This document shows, piece after piece, positions 1 through 7,101 of a stretch of DNA of 20,719 nucleotides. A program made the translations under genes and the position numbers. The notes under the pieces are model-generated. The model was not told where the DNA came from, did not search any database, and saw only the letters and a list, made by a program, of their open reading frames with translations. The stretch's first letter is position 1; every line of letters starts with the position of its first letter. Source of the DNA: Armatimonadota bacterium (GTDB lineage Bacteria; Sysuimicrobiota; Sysuimicrobiia; Sysuimicrobiales; VGFF01); NCBI GenBank assembly GCA_016868955.1, contig VGFF01000025.1, positions 1 to 20,719 of the forward strand, read 5' to 3'.

Positions 1-1
1 T

Positions 2-328
2 GCTGCTGCGCATCGCGCTCGCGAACGGAACGATCAAGATCGGCGGCATCAACGTCCCAAGGCTGCGCGCGCCGGCGCGCGCAAGGCCGGGGTGCCCTCT
101 GGTGGGGGCACGAGCCTGGCCGAAGACATCCAGTCGGCGCGCGCCCTCATGCGGCTCGTCGGATTGAAGTCGGCCGAGCTCGATACGCTGCTCAACGTGG
201 GCGACGACGTCGCCGCGACGCTCGACCGCATCAACACGATCGGTGAGCGCGTCGAAGCGCCGGTCGCGGTGCTGAAGACGGGCGGCCGCGAGTACAACCT
301 CGCCGTCGGCGGCCGGCGAACGAAGTAG
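2..328 (+). CDS. 3' end of unknown gene, possibly frameshifted
   Basis: I do not recognise this protein. The reading frame is open from the window edge to the TAG at 326-328, and a GTG at 92 would give a 78-residue product. The C-terminal part reads like a real, mostly helical soluble protein (SARALMRLVGLKSAELDTLL, then a TGGREYNLAVGG-like end). Upstream of about position 60 this frame becomes Arg/His-rich and implausible, whereas the next frame reads LLRIALANGTIKIGGINVP, which looks protein-like. A shift to the -1 frame near 50-90 would join the two. The window cuts the 5' end, so the true start and length are unknown. The GTG at 92 has no good ribosome binding site and is probably not the real start. 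Confidence 0.5.
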   Translation, partial: AAAHRARERNDQDRRHQRPKAARAGARKAGVPSGGGTSLAEDIQSARALMRLVGLKSAELDTLLNVGDDVAATLDRINTIGERVEAPVAVLKTGGREYNLAVGGRRTK

Positions 329-358
329 CAAGGCGCACACAACGCGCCGGGAGATCGC

Positions 359-1603
359 GTGACAGCTTCCACTGATTCCGTCCGTCCCGTGACACTGACC
401 GAGTGGCTCGCCGCCTCCCCGGACGCGCGACAGCGGGCGCTCGGCGCCACACGGGAGCACATCGCGCGCACCGACCCGTCGGTCCACGCCTGGGTGCGCG
501 TCGCGCCGCAGCCGCCGACCAGATCCGGACCGCTCGACGGCGTGCCGTTCGGCGTGAAGGATATCCTCGACACGGCAGGCCTCCCAACGGAGTTCGGCTC
601 GCCGCTGTACGCGGGGCGTCGTACCGATGCCGATGCGCCGATCGTCTCCGCGTTGCGCGAGCGCGGGGCGATCGTGCTCGGCAAGACGCACACGGCCGCG
701 TTCGCGTACCGCGCGCCGGCGCCGACGCGCAATCCGCGCAACCTCGCCCACACGCCGGGCGGCAGCTCCAGCGGATCGGCGGCGGTGGTCGCGGCCGATA
801 TGGTGCCGTTCGCGACCGGCACGCAGACGCTTGGCTCGGTGGTGCGTCCGGCGTCGTTCTGCGGCGTGACGGGATTCAAGGCGACGCACGGCCTGCTCGG
901 CTTCGACGGCGTGTTGCCGTGCGCGAAGAGCCTCGACACGCTCGGCTTCTTCACGCACACGGCGGCGGACATGCTCGCGTTGTGGGACGCGCTGGGACAT
1001 CCGACGGGAACCGCAAGTGAGGCTGACGCGATCGCCTTCGCGGCACCGGATCCGCTCCCCGACCTCGAGCCTCCGATGGCGGCGGCATTCGGCGCGACCA
1101 TCGCGCGGCTTCGCGCCGCCGGGGTCGACGTACGCGGCGTCGACGTCGCGCGCTTGCTGGCGGACCTCGCCGCCGCGGCAAGCACGGTGATGTTCTACGA
1201 AGGCGCGCGGTTCCACGAGGATCGATACCGCGCGTTCGGCGACAAGCTCGACGACTTGGCGGCGCTCGTGCGCCAGGGATTGGCGACGACGAAGGAGCAG
1301 TACGAGGCGGCGCGGCACACGATCAGCGCCGCGCGCACGCGCATGGCGGAGACGTTCGCGGCAACGCCGGTCGTGCTCGTGCCGGCCGCGCCCGGCCCGG
1401 CGCCCTACAGCCTCGCGTCGACGGGCGACGCGCGCATGAACTCGCCGTGGACGGCGCTCGGCACGCCGGCGATCTCGATCCCGATGCCGGTCGGCGACGC
1501 GCTGCCGCTAGGGTTGCAGCTGGTGTCGGCGCCGGGCGAGGACGCGAGGGTCCTGCGCGCGGGGGCGCGTCTGGAACGAATCCTCGCGGCGACGAAGACG
1601 TAG
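359..1603 (+). CDS. Amidase signature family enzyme
   Basis: A 414-residue amidase-signature hydrolase, probably cytoplasmic since no signal peptide is visible. Such enzymes cleave amide bonds with a Ser-cisSer-Lys triad. The candidates are Lys67 in GVKDI, Ser136 in the GGSSSGSAA loop (134-142) and nucleophile Ser160. The 24-residue spacing between the two serines is the same as in FAAH. The loop before the nucleophile reads GTQTLGS, where the family usually has GTDTGGS, so oxyanion-hole contacts may differ. The GTG start at 359 has GGGAG at 349-353. A length near 414 is short relative to GatA (about 480) and the sequence lacks GatA context, so a GatCAB subunit is unlikely. The substrate cannot be predicted. 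The gene lies 30 nt after the preceding stop and converges on the deacetylase. Confidence 0.9.
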   Translation: MTASTDSVRPVTLTEWLAASPDARQRALGATREHIARTDPSVHAWVRVAPQPPTRSGPLDGVPFGVKDILDTAGLPTEFGSPLYAGRRTDADAPIVSALRERGAIVLGKTHTAAFAYRAPAPTRNPRNLAHTPGGSSSGSAAVVAADMVPFATGTQTLGSVVRPASFCGVTGFKATHGLLGFDGVLPCAKSLDTLGFFTHTAADMLALWDALGHPTGTASEADAIAFAAPDPLPDLEPPMAAAFGATIARLRAAGVDVRGVDVARLLADLAAAASTVMFYEGARFHEDRYRAFGDKLDDLAALVRQGLATTKEQYEAARHTISAARTRMAETFAATPVVLVPAAPGPAPYSLASTGDARMNSPWTALGTPAISIPMPVGDALPLGLQLVSAPGEDARVLRAGARLERILAATKT

Positions 1604-1645
1604 CGTCGGCGCGCTCCGCGACGCACTTCACGCGGCGCCGGCCGC

Positions 1646-2854
1646 CTACCGACCGAGCAACGCGCCGACTGTCACGGGGGCGAGACCGCGGCGGCGGATC
1701 GCGCCGACGACCTCCGGCAACGCCTGTATCGTCTCCGGAAGGCCCTGATGAAGGAGCAAGATCGTGCCGTCCGAGAGCCCGGCGTCGACGTGCGCGACGA
1801 TCGCCGCCGCCGGTGGGCGGCCCACGTCCTGCGGGTAGCTCGACCACAGCGCGGTCCGCAGCCCCGCCTCGTGCGCGATCCGCAGCACGTCCGCGTTGTA
1901 GCGTCCGGCCGGCGGGCGGAAGTACCGCGGCTCTTGCCACGTGGCGTTACGCAGGATCTCCTGCGTCCAGGCGATCTGGCGCCGTACCTCCGCCGGCTGT
2001 TCCTTCGTCAGATCCGGGTGCGAGTACGAGTGGTTGCCGATCTCGTGGCCGGCGTCGGCGATTGCGCGCGCGAAGAAGGGATATCCTTCCACTCTCTGTC
2101 CGATGAGGAAGAACGTCGCGCGGACGTTCAACTGCCGCAGCGTGTCGAGGAGCAACGTGCCGTAGATCGGCACGGGTCCGTCATCGATGGACAACGCGAC
2201 CTGCGCGGTTCCAGCGCCGACACGGTAGACGGCGCGCGGCGGCGCGGCCGCGGTCATCGCGCCCAGCGTGCTCGACGACAATTGGATGCCGGCGACGAGC
2301 GCGCCTTCCCGCGGCGGCACGAGCGGCGATGTCGGACGCTCCCAGACGCGCCGCACGGCGGTCATCCGGCTGCGGCCATCGACGCGGCGCGCGAACTCGA
2401 GCTCGCTGCGCGAGACGGCGGCGGACAGCGAGAACCGCACGGCGTTGCCCCAGCGCGGAAAGTCGCGCGGCCCCAGCCCCGTCAGGTGCACTTCGTCGAT
2501 CGCCGGCGCCGCATCGAACGCGCGCGTAGCCAGCGCCCAACCGGTTTCCTGCAACGCGGCGCGAGCGTGGTCGCGGTCGAGCGTCGTGTCGGTGACGACG
2601 TAGACGATCGACGCGATCGTCCGGTGCCCGTTCGTCGCCGCTTCGACACGCAGGACTTGCTTCGCCGGCGTCGCCGCCACGATCGCGTGCAAGATTGGAC
2701 CTTCGACCTCCGGGCGCACGCCGGCCGCGACGGTCTGCGGGCGCCGGGCGCGATGGGCGTCGCCGGGCGCCGCTTCGAGATTCGGGGCACCGGCGAGCAG
2801 CGCCAGCACGAGCGCGAGAAGCAACTTCACCGGGGCGCAATGGAGTTTGTGCAT
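1646..2854 (-). CDS. Secreted polysaccharide deacetylase (NodB/CE4 domain)
   Basis: A 402-residue protein when started at the ATG at 2854, which places a signal peptide (VKLLLALVLALLAG, about residues 9-22) near the N-terminus. An in-frame ATG at 2929 would bury the signal peptide and overlap the divergent gene. The catalytic domain occupies about 215-400: SIDDGP with Asp224/Asp225, HSYSH with metal ligands His275/His279, RYFRPPAG at 310-317, and LLLHQG with His369. CE4 enzymes remove N- or O-acetyl groups from peptidoglycan, chitin-like or exopolysaccharide chains outside the membrane. Motif 5 has Gln where LLHD is usual, and motif 1 has Ser-Ile for Thr-Phe. Residues 45-210 form a separate N-terminal domain (TLDRDHARAALQETGWALA, DEVHLTGLG) that I cannot name. 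No clear Shine-Dalgarno precedes 2854; a GTG at 2830 is an alternative start. Confidence 0.9.
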   Translation of the reverse strand: MHKLHCAPVKLLLALVLALLAGAPNLEAAPGDAHRARRPQTVAAGVRPEVEGPILHAIVAATPAKQVLRVEAATNGHRTIASIVYVVTDTTLDRDHARAALQETGWALATRAFDAAPAIDEVHLTGLGPRDFPRWGNAVRFSLSAAVSRSELEFARRVDGRSRMTAVRRVWERPTSPLVPPREGALVAGIQLSSSTLGAMTAAAPPRAVYRVGAGTAQVALSIDDGPVPIYGTLLLDTLRQLNVRATFFLIGQRVEGYPFFARAIADAGHEIGNHSYSHPDLTKEQPAEVRRQIAWTQEILRNATWQEPRYFRPPAGRYNADVLRIAHEAGLRTALWSSYPQDVGRPPAAAIVAHVDAGLSDGTILLLHQGLPETIQALPEVVGAIRRRGLAPVTVGALLGR

Positions 2855-2927
2855 GGGCACGGGGCGAGTTTCGCCGGAATGAAACGGCTCCCTGCCTAAG
2901 AATTCAGCGGCGGGGGTGAGCGTACCC

Positions 2928-3317
2928 ATGACGAGTCCTACCAGCCCGGCCGCACCATCCGTCCTCGACCAGCTTCCCGAGGACCAGCGTCAGTTCATCA
3001 ATGGCTGGTCGTGGGGCGGGTTTGCCTTCAACTGCATCTTCCTGATCGGGATGAAGCAAACGCTGCTGGGCATCGGTTATCTCATCGTGGTATGGATTCC
3101 GGTCGTCCCGATCGTCGCCATCGTCTACCTCGGTCTCAAGGGACGCGCGATCGCCTGGAAAAAGCGGCAATGGCAGGGCTTCGATGACTTTCAGAAGTGC
3201 ATGAGGATCTGGGACAAGTGGGGGATCATCATCGTCGCCGTGATGGTGGGTTCGTTCATATTGGCGATGGTCTTCGCGATCGTCGCGTCGATGTTCGCGG
3301 CACGGCAAGCGACGTAG
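2928..3317 (+). CDS. Small multi-pass membrane protein, unknown function
   Basis: A 129-residue protein from the ATG at 2928, which has a G-rich ribosome binding site (GGGGGTGAG, 2911-2919). A GTG at 2916 would add four residues. After a polar N-terminus come INGWSWGGFAFN, a hydrophobic stretch of about 40 residues (two close membrane spans), a polar loop with GRAIAWKKRQWQGFDDF, and a final span (IIIVAVMVGSFILAMVFAIV). The pattern of G-W-x-W-G-x-F, then AW...W..F...Q/K...W, resembles a widespread group of small membrane proteins that databases often mislabel as ribonuclease G. I see no enzymatic motif. It is divergent from the deacetylase with about 73 nt between starts, so the two may share a control region. 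Confidence 0.75.
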   Translation: MTSPTSPAAPSVLDQLPEDQRQFINGWSWGGFAFNCIFLIGMKQTLLGIGYLIVVWIPVVPIVAIVYLGLKGRAIAWKKRQWQGFDDFQKCMRIWDKWGIIIVAVMVGSFILAMVFAIVASMFAARQAT

Positions 3318-3324
3318 CGTCACG

Positions 3325-3343
3325 CCGGCCGTCTGGCGGCCGG
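3325..3343. terminator. GC hairpin between convergent stops
   Basis: A perfect inverted repeat, CCGGCCG-tctgg-CGGCCGG, sits in the 28-nt gap between two convergent stop codons (3317 and 3346). The position suits a bidirectional terminator, but there is no T-tract on either side, so the function is inferred. Confidence 0.45.
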
Positions 3344-3345
3344 AT

Positions 3346-4422
3346 CTACGAAGACCGGTCGGCGTCGTGCACCGCGTCGACGATCGCGTCGACGTCGGCG
3401 GGGCGCAGGCCCTGATGCACGGGTAGGCACAGCGTGGTGGCGCAGAGCCGGCGCGCGACGGAAAATCCGTCGCGCAGCCGGCTCTCGTCATAGGACCAGA
3501 AGTCCGTCGTCTCGACGCCGCGCAGGCGCAGGCGCGCCTTCAGCGCCTTCGGGTTCGGGTGCCGGATCGGGAAGTAGTACGGGCATGTCTCCGGCGGCAC
3601 GACGGCGTGGAACGCGTACCGCCGCAAGCCTTCGGTGAGCCGTACGGCGTTCGCGCGGCGCGCGCGCGCGGCTGCGCGCCAGTCGAGCCGCGACGCGAGC
3701 TCGAACGCGACCGGCGACGGCAAGCCGCCGAGCCGCTCCATCGCCTTCACCAGCGCCCGTCGCGGCCCGTACCACGCCGTATCTTGCAGCGACGGCACCG
3801 CATTCGTCGCGATCTCATACCACGTGAACAAGCCGCGCCGCGTTTGCGGCGCCGCGTCGGTAATCGGCGCGGCGCCTTCGGGCACCTGCGTCTCGGCGAT
3901 GACCGCGAGCGCGGCCACGGGCAGCGGCTTGCGCAGCGTGTACAACGCGCAGCTGCCTTGCTGGCCGCGCGGCGGGCGCAGCGCTTCGCTCGGCAGGGCG
4001 TGCGCGCAGTCGCGGATGACGTACGCGAACGTGGCTTCGACACGCGCGAGCACGTCGTCGGGGAACGGCTGCGGGTAGCCGAAATAGTCGGGCACGAGCA
4101 GCGCCTGCGGTCCGGCGGCGGCGCTCACCGCGTCGAACAGCGCGTCCCAGTCGATCGTCAGGTCCTCGCGCACCTCGTAGAAGCGCAGCGGCACGCCGGC
4201 TTCCTCGAAAGGCACGACCATCTGCAAGCACTGATACGACGGCACCCACACGGTCGCGCCCATCGGCCGGAAGCGCGCCTCGGCAAGCACGCGCAGCGCG
4301 TCGCGCCCCATCGCGAAGAACGACAGATTCGTCGCCCACGACGGCAGCTTCGTCTCGACCGGTCGCGACGCCGCGCGCAACGCGCCGGCGACGTCGATCG
4401 CGGGGTGCAATCGCTGCTGCAT
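3346..4422 (-). CDS. DegT/DnrJ-like PLP-dependent aminotransferase-fold protein
   Basis: A 358-residue cytoplasmic protein with the fold-type I layout of DegT/DnrJ/EryC1 sugar aminotransferases. WVPSYQCLQMVVPFEEAGV (59-77) resembles the family's N-terminal PLP-phosphate segment. VPDYFGYPQPFP (110-121), VIRDCAHALPS (135-145) with Asp138 for the pyridine nitrogen, and YTLRKPLPV (161-169) with candidate Schiff-base Lys165 follow in the right order. The C-terminal part (YYFPIRHPNPKALKARLRLRGVET) matches the small domain. The ATG at 4422 is supported by AGAGGA about 9 nt upstream. It lies 35 nt downstream of ilvC on the same strand and is probably cotranscribed. The usual GEGG glycine run after the lysine is absent, so transaminase activity and substrate are uncertain. 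Confidence 0.75.
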   Translation of the reverse strand: MQQRLHPAIDVAGALRAASRPVETKLPSWATNLSFFAMGRDALRVLAEARFRPMGATVWVPSYQCLQMVVPFEEAGVPLRFYEVREDLTIDWDALFDAVSAAAGPQALLVPDYFGYPQPFPDDVLARVEATFAYVIRDCAHALPSEALRPPRGQQGSCALYTLRKPLPVAALAVIAETQVPEGAAPITDAAPQTRRGLFTWYEIATNAVPSLQDTAWYGPRRALVKAMERLGGLPSPVAFELASRLDWRAAARARRANAVRLTEGLRRYAFHAVVPPETCPYYFPIRHPNPKALKARLRLRGVETTDFWSYDESRLRDGFSVARRLCATTLCLPVHQGLRPADVDAIVDAVHDADRSS

Positions 4423-4457
4423 GGACGAGGATCCTCTCGCCGGGCGCGCAGGGAACG

Positions 4458-5930
4458 CTACACGACCGCGATGTCGACCGCGGGCCGCATCGCCGACAGC
4501 TTCTTCAGCACGCCGTGAATCGGGTGGTCGCGGAACGCGGCGACGAGCTTGTCGTCGACGGGCTTCTTGGCGTCGACGTCGGGATAGGCGAGCTGCGACA
4601 GGTTCGCGTCGAACCGCGGGCCCCACTTGCGCGCGCCCAGCCGCGCCGTCGTCGAGCAGTTGTCGATCATGTACGAGACGCCGCGCGCGTGCATGTACGG
4701 CAGCAGCGAGTCGACCGCTTCGATGACGGACTCGTTCGCGATCTCGGAGTACGGGTGGCCGCGCTCGATGAGCACGTCGACCTGCGCCATCATCGTCGCG
4801 ATGAACACGCCGGCGGTGAACGCGTGCGTCTCGGCCGGGCGCTTGCCGCGGTTCGCGCGCACGGTCTTGCCGACCTGCCACATGCGGCTGCCCTCGATGC
4901 CGGGCATCGGCTGCTTCTGCAGACGCTTGCCGGCCATGACGACGCTGCGCAGCTCGTTGCCCGACTCGACCTCCTCGTAGATCTCCTCCATGACGGGACG
5001 CGTCGCCGCGTAGGCCGCGGAATAGGCGCGGTCGAATTCCTCGCGCTCGGTCGCGGACAGCTTCTCGTACAGCGCGAGGATGCCGTCGTGCGAGATCGTG
5101 TTGGAGATCGGGCCGGTGACCGCTTCGCAGGCGTTGACGAACGCTTCTTCCTCGGACTGGCCCTCGGCCACGTAGCGGCGGTACAAGCTCTCGACCATGC
5201 CGTGCACGGCGCCGAGCAAGATGCCGCGTTCGCCGTAGATGTCCGAGAGGTACTCCTGGCGCATCGTCGTCTTGAACGTGTACGGCGCGCCGAGGCCCAC
5301 GGACCAGGCGAGCGCGATGTCGGTCGCGCGGCCATCGATGTCCTGCTCGACCGCGAAGCTCGTGTTGATGCCGGCGCCGTTGACCTCCCTGCCCTGCTCG
5401 TACAAGCGGCGGACGGACGGGCCCATTCCCTTCGGGCAGACGGCGATGACGTTGACGTTCGCGGGGAACTTGTCGCCGACGTTGCCGAGGTGGCCGAGCA
5501 GGAAGCCGTGCGACAGGCCGAGCGTCGAACCGGGCTTGAGCTTCTGGAAGATCTTCGGATACAGCTCCGCGACCGCGGCGTCGGCGATGAGGACCAACGT
5601 GAGGTCGGACTTCGCGATGACGTCGAGCATCTCGCCGAGCGTGCCGTCCGCCTCCGTAAAGCCGACCTTGCGCGCGTTGTCCATCGAGGACGAGCCGGCG
5701 CGCAGCCCAACGACGACGCGGATGCCCGAGCCTTCCAGGGATTCGCGCAAGTTCTGCGCTTGCGCCGGTCCCTGCGATCCCCAGCCGATCACGCCAATCT
5801 GTTGGATGCCCGCCAGCGCCTTCGGCAGCAGCGGGAACAAGTTACGCCCGCCGCGCACGAACGACTCCTTGCGTCCGTCGAGCGCGAGCGTCTCAACAGA
5901 AAAGATCTTGGACGTGAACGTGTTGTCCAT
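4458..5930 (-). CDS. ilvC: Ketol-acid reductoisomerase, plant-like long class
   Basis: A 490-residue cytoplasmic NADPH enzyme of valine/leucine/isoleucine synthesis. It rearranges and reduces acetolactate or acetohydroxybutyrate to the dihydroxy acid with Mg2+. The Rossmann fingerprint is IGVIGWGSQGPAQAQN (45-60), with phosphate-binding LRAGSSS at 76-82. The central LSHGFLLGHL and AVCPKGMGPSVRRLYEQG follow, then Mg ligands Asp230 and Glu234 in EYLSDIYGERGILLGAVHG. The C-terminal knotted domain includes NESVIEAVDSLLPYMHARGVS and DNCSTTARLG. From memory these strings match plant chloroplast KARI far better than the short bacterial class I (about 330 residues) or the E. coli class II enzyme. The plant transit peptide is absent, as expected. 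The start has GAGGTGA four nt upstream. EamA lies upstream and a PLP enzyme downstream. Confidence 0.95.
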   Translation of the reverse strand: MDNTFTSKIFSVETLALDGRKESFVRGGRNLFPLLPKALAGIQQIGVIGWGSQGPAQAQNLRESLEGSGIRVVVGLRAGSSSMDNARKVGFTEADGTLGEMLDVIAKSDLTLVLIADAAVAELYPKIFQKLKPGSTLGLSHGFLLGHLGNVGDKFPANVNVIAVCPKGMGPSVRRLYEQGREVNGAGINTSFAVEQDIDGRATDIALAWSVGLGAPYTFKTTMRQEYLSDIYGERGILLGAVHGMVESLYRRYVAEGQSEEEAFVNACEAVTGPISNTISHDGILALYEKLSATEREEFDRAYSAAYAATRPVMEEIYEEVESGNELRSVVMAGKRLQKQPMPGIEGSRMWQVGKTVRANRGKRPAETHAFTAGVFIATMMAQVDVLIERGHPYSEIANESVIEAVDSLLPYMHARGVSYMIDNCSTTARLGARKWGPRFDANLSQLAYPDVDAKKPVDDKLVAAFRDHPIHGVLKKLSAMRPAVDIAVV

Positions 5931-5933
5931 CGA

Positions 5934-5946
5934 TCACCTCATCGAT
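5934..5946 (-). promoter_or_regulatory. ilvC ribosome binding site overlapping a two-codon minigene
   Basis: On the minus strand the ilvC leader ends ATCGATGAGGTGATCGATG. The Shine-Dalgarno GAGGTGA lies inside a minimal reading frame, ATG-AGG-TGA (5942-5934), in frame with and four codons ahead of the real start. ATCGATG is directly repeated. Any regulatory role is inference; the ribosome binding site itself is clear. Confidence 0.55.
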
Positions 5947-6046
5947 GTGGTACCCGCCAAGTGGGCCTCGCCGGGCGCTGGGATTTGCGGTGGGTCGGTG
6001 TGGGCCCTGCAACCGTCAGCACGATCAGAGTACCGCAAGACGGCCA

Positions 6047-6065
6047 CGGCGCGCAGGGCGCGCCG
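6047..6065 (-). terminator. GC hairpin downstream of EamA transporter
   Basis: A perfect CGGCGCGC-agg-GCGCGCCG stem-loop (8-bp stem, 3-nt loop) lies about 35 nt past the EamA stop and 117 nt before ilvC. It could terminate or attenuate readthrough from the transporter into ilvC. There is no following T-tract, so classification as a terminator is tentative. Confidence 0.35.
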
Positions 6066-6098
6066 GCCGACGAGCATGGGTTACCGGCGCCGGCGCTG

Positions 6099-6992
6099 CT
6101 ATCGCCGCAGCTGGACGACGAACGTGCCGAGGACGACGAGGGCGAGCCCGGCGATCTGCGTGACGTTCAGGGCCTCGCCGACGACGAGCGCCGCCACGAT
6201 CGCGGTCTGCGGCAGCATCGTGCTGTTGATGACGCTGGCCTCGACGGCGGTCAGCGTCTGCAGCGAGCGATTCCACATCGTGAACGAGAACGCCGTGTTG
6301 ACGACCGCGAGCCACACGATGATCGTCCACTGTTCCGGGCCGGGCGGCACCCACCCCTGCACGGTCAGGCCCGTGGCGAGCAGGAGGGCCGATCCGATGC
6401 CCATGCTCACGAACGTCACGACGACGGCCGGGTGGCCACCGACGTTCGCGCGCCGCCCGACGATCGCGGCGACGGAGTTCGTCATCAGTCCAATGAGCGC
6501 CGCGATGATGCCGGGGCCCGCGATCTTCGCGAGGGTGATCGGCCAGAAGTACACGAGCACGCCGGTGGTCGTGAGCGCGACGCCGAGACTCTGCACGATC
6601 GTCGGCGGCTCATGAGCGCGGCGCCAGCCGGTGATCGCGACGATCGCCGGCGTGAGGTTCAAGACCAAGCCGAGCGTGGCCGCGGGCACCAACGACAGCG
6701 CGATGAACTGCGATCCTTGCGAGACGGCATAGTAGACGATGCCGAGGAACGCGAGGCGGCGCCAATCCGCCGGCGTCAGAGATCCGATCGCCCAGCGGTT
6801 GGAGGCCCGCGCGAACACGACGGCGGCCAGGCACAGAGACGCGAGCACGTAGCGCGTGCCAGCGAAGGTCAAGGGCGGCAGGTTGGCGCGGAACGCGATC
6901 TTGATCAGCGCCCACGACGTCGCCCACAACGTGTTGACGAAGAGCACGCGAACAATGGCGGCGCGGTAGGCGGCAGTGGACGACCGGGGCAC
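6099..6992 (-). CDS. EamA/DMT-family transporter (mutasome 5' side)
   Basis: About 297 residues and ten predicted hydrophobic segments in two repeats, the usual size and layout of drug/metabolite (EamA, formerly DUF6) permeases in the inner membrane. Recognisable strings are LFVNTLWATSWALIKIAF in helix 1, LTFAGTRYVLASLCL, VSQGSQFIALSLVPAATLGLVLNLTP and, in the second half, NTAFSFTMWNRSLQTLTAVEAS and VGEALNVTQIAGLALVVLG. Family members export amino acids or other small metabolites, but the substrate is not readable here. The start is uncertain: the GTG at 6992 gives the usual length but has no Shine-Dalgarno, and a slightly later GTG is possible. Its 5' end lies about 40 nt from the LexA box of imuA, so the two genes share a short divergent control region. 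Confidence 0.88.
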   Translation of the reverse strand: MPRSSTAAYRAAIVRVLFVNTLWATSWALIKIAFRANLPPLTFAGTRYVLASLCLAAVVFARASNRWAIGSLTPADWRRLAFLGIVYYAVSQGSQFIALSLVPAATLGLVLNLTPAIVAITGWRRAHEPPTIVQSLGVALTTTGVLVYFWPITLAKIAGPGIIAALIGLMTNSVAAIVGRRANVGGHPAVVVTFVSMGIGSALLLATGLTVQGWVPPGPEQWTIIVWLAVVNTAFSFTMWNRSLQTLTAVEASVINSTMLPQTAIVAALVVGEALNVTQIAGLALVVLGTFVVQLRR

Positions 6993-7025
6993 GCTGGAAG
7001 CGTAGCAGAATTGCCATGTTCGGTC

Positions 7026-7055
7026 TTGACGATGCGAACTGGTGTTCGCTATTGT
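7026..7055 (+). promoter_or_regulatory. Putative sigma70-type promoter of imuA-imuB-dnaE2
   Basis: TTGACG (7026-7031) and TATTGT (7050-7055) are separated by exactly 18 nt, close to the housekeeping consensus. The spacer is almost completely filled by the LexA-type palindrome. Transcription would begin about 7062, leaving a leader of about 40 nt before the imuA GTG. Confidence 0.6.
7034..7049. promoter_or_regulatory. LexA operator (SOS box)
   Basis: GCGAAC-TGGT-GTTCGC is a perfect 16-bp palindrome. Its core, CGAAC-N4-GTTCG, is the established LexA/DinR site of Firmicutes and Actinobacteria, unlike the CTGT-N8-ACAG box of E. coli. It lies between the -35 and -10 elements of the mutasome promoter, so bound LexA would block RNA polymerase until DNA damage triggers LexA cleavage. 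Confidence 0.85.
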
Positions 7056-7101
7056 TTGTGGCACTCGCGGGGAGAACCGCTCCCGCCATTCGAGGTCGAA
7101 C

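Noticed and set aside
1604..1645. Terminator hairpin between the amidase and deacetylase stops.
   Set aside because: Only imperfect GC-rich pairing is present and there is no T-tract; not better than expected from base composition.
2855..2929. N-terminal extension of the deacetylase from the ATG at 2929.
   Set aside because: It would place 25 polar residues before the signal peptide and overlap the start of the divergent membrane-protein gene. The start at 2854 or slightly later fits secretion better.
4423..4881. Extension of the PLP enzyme upstream into the ilvC region.
   Set aside because: The extension is Arg-rich and antiframe to the clear ilvC C-terminus; AGAGGA and ATG at 4422 mark the true start.
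7016..7101. Earlier starts for imuA, including a GTG at 7042.
   Set aside because: They lie in the promoter and LexA operator; the GTG at 7102 has its own ribosome binding site.
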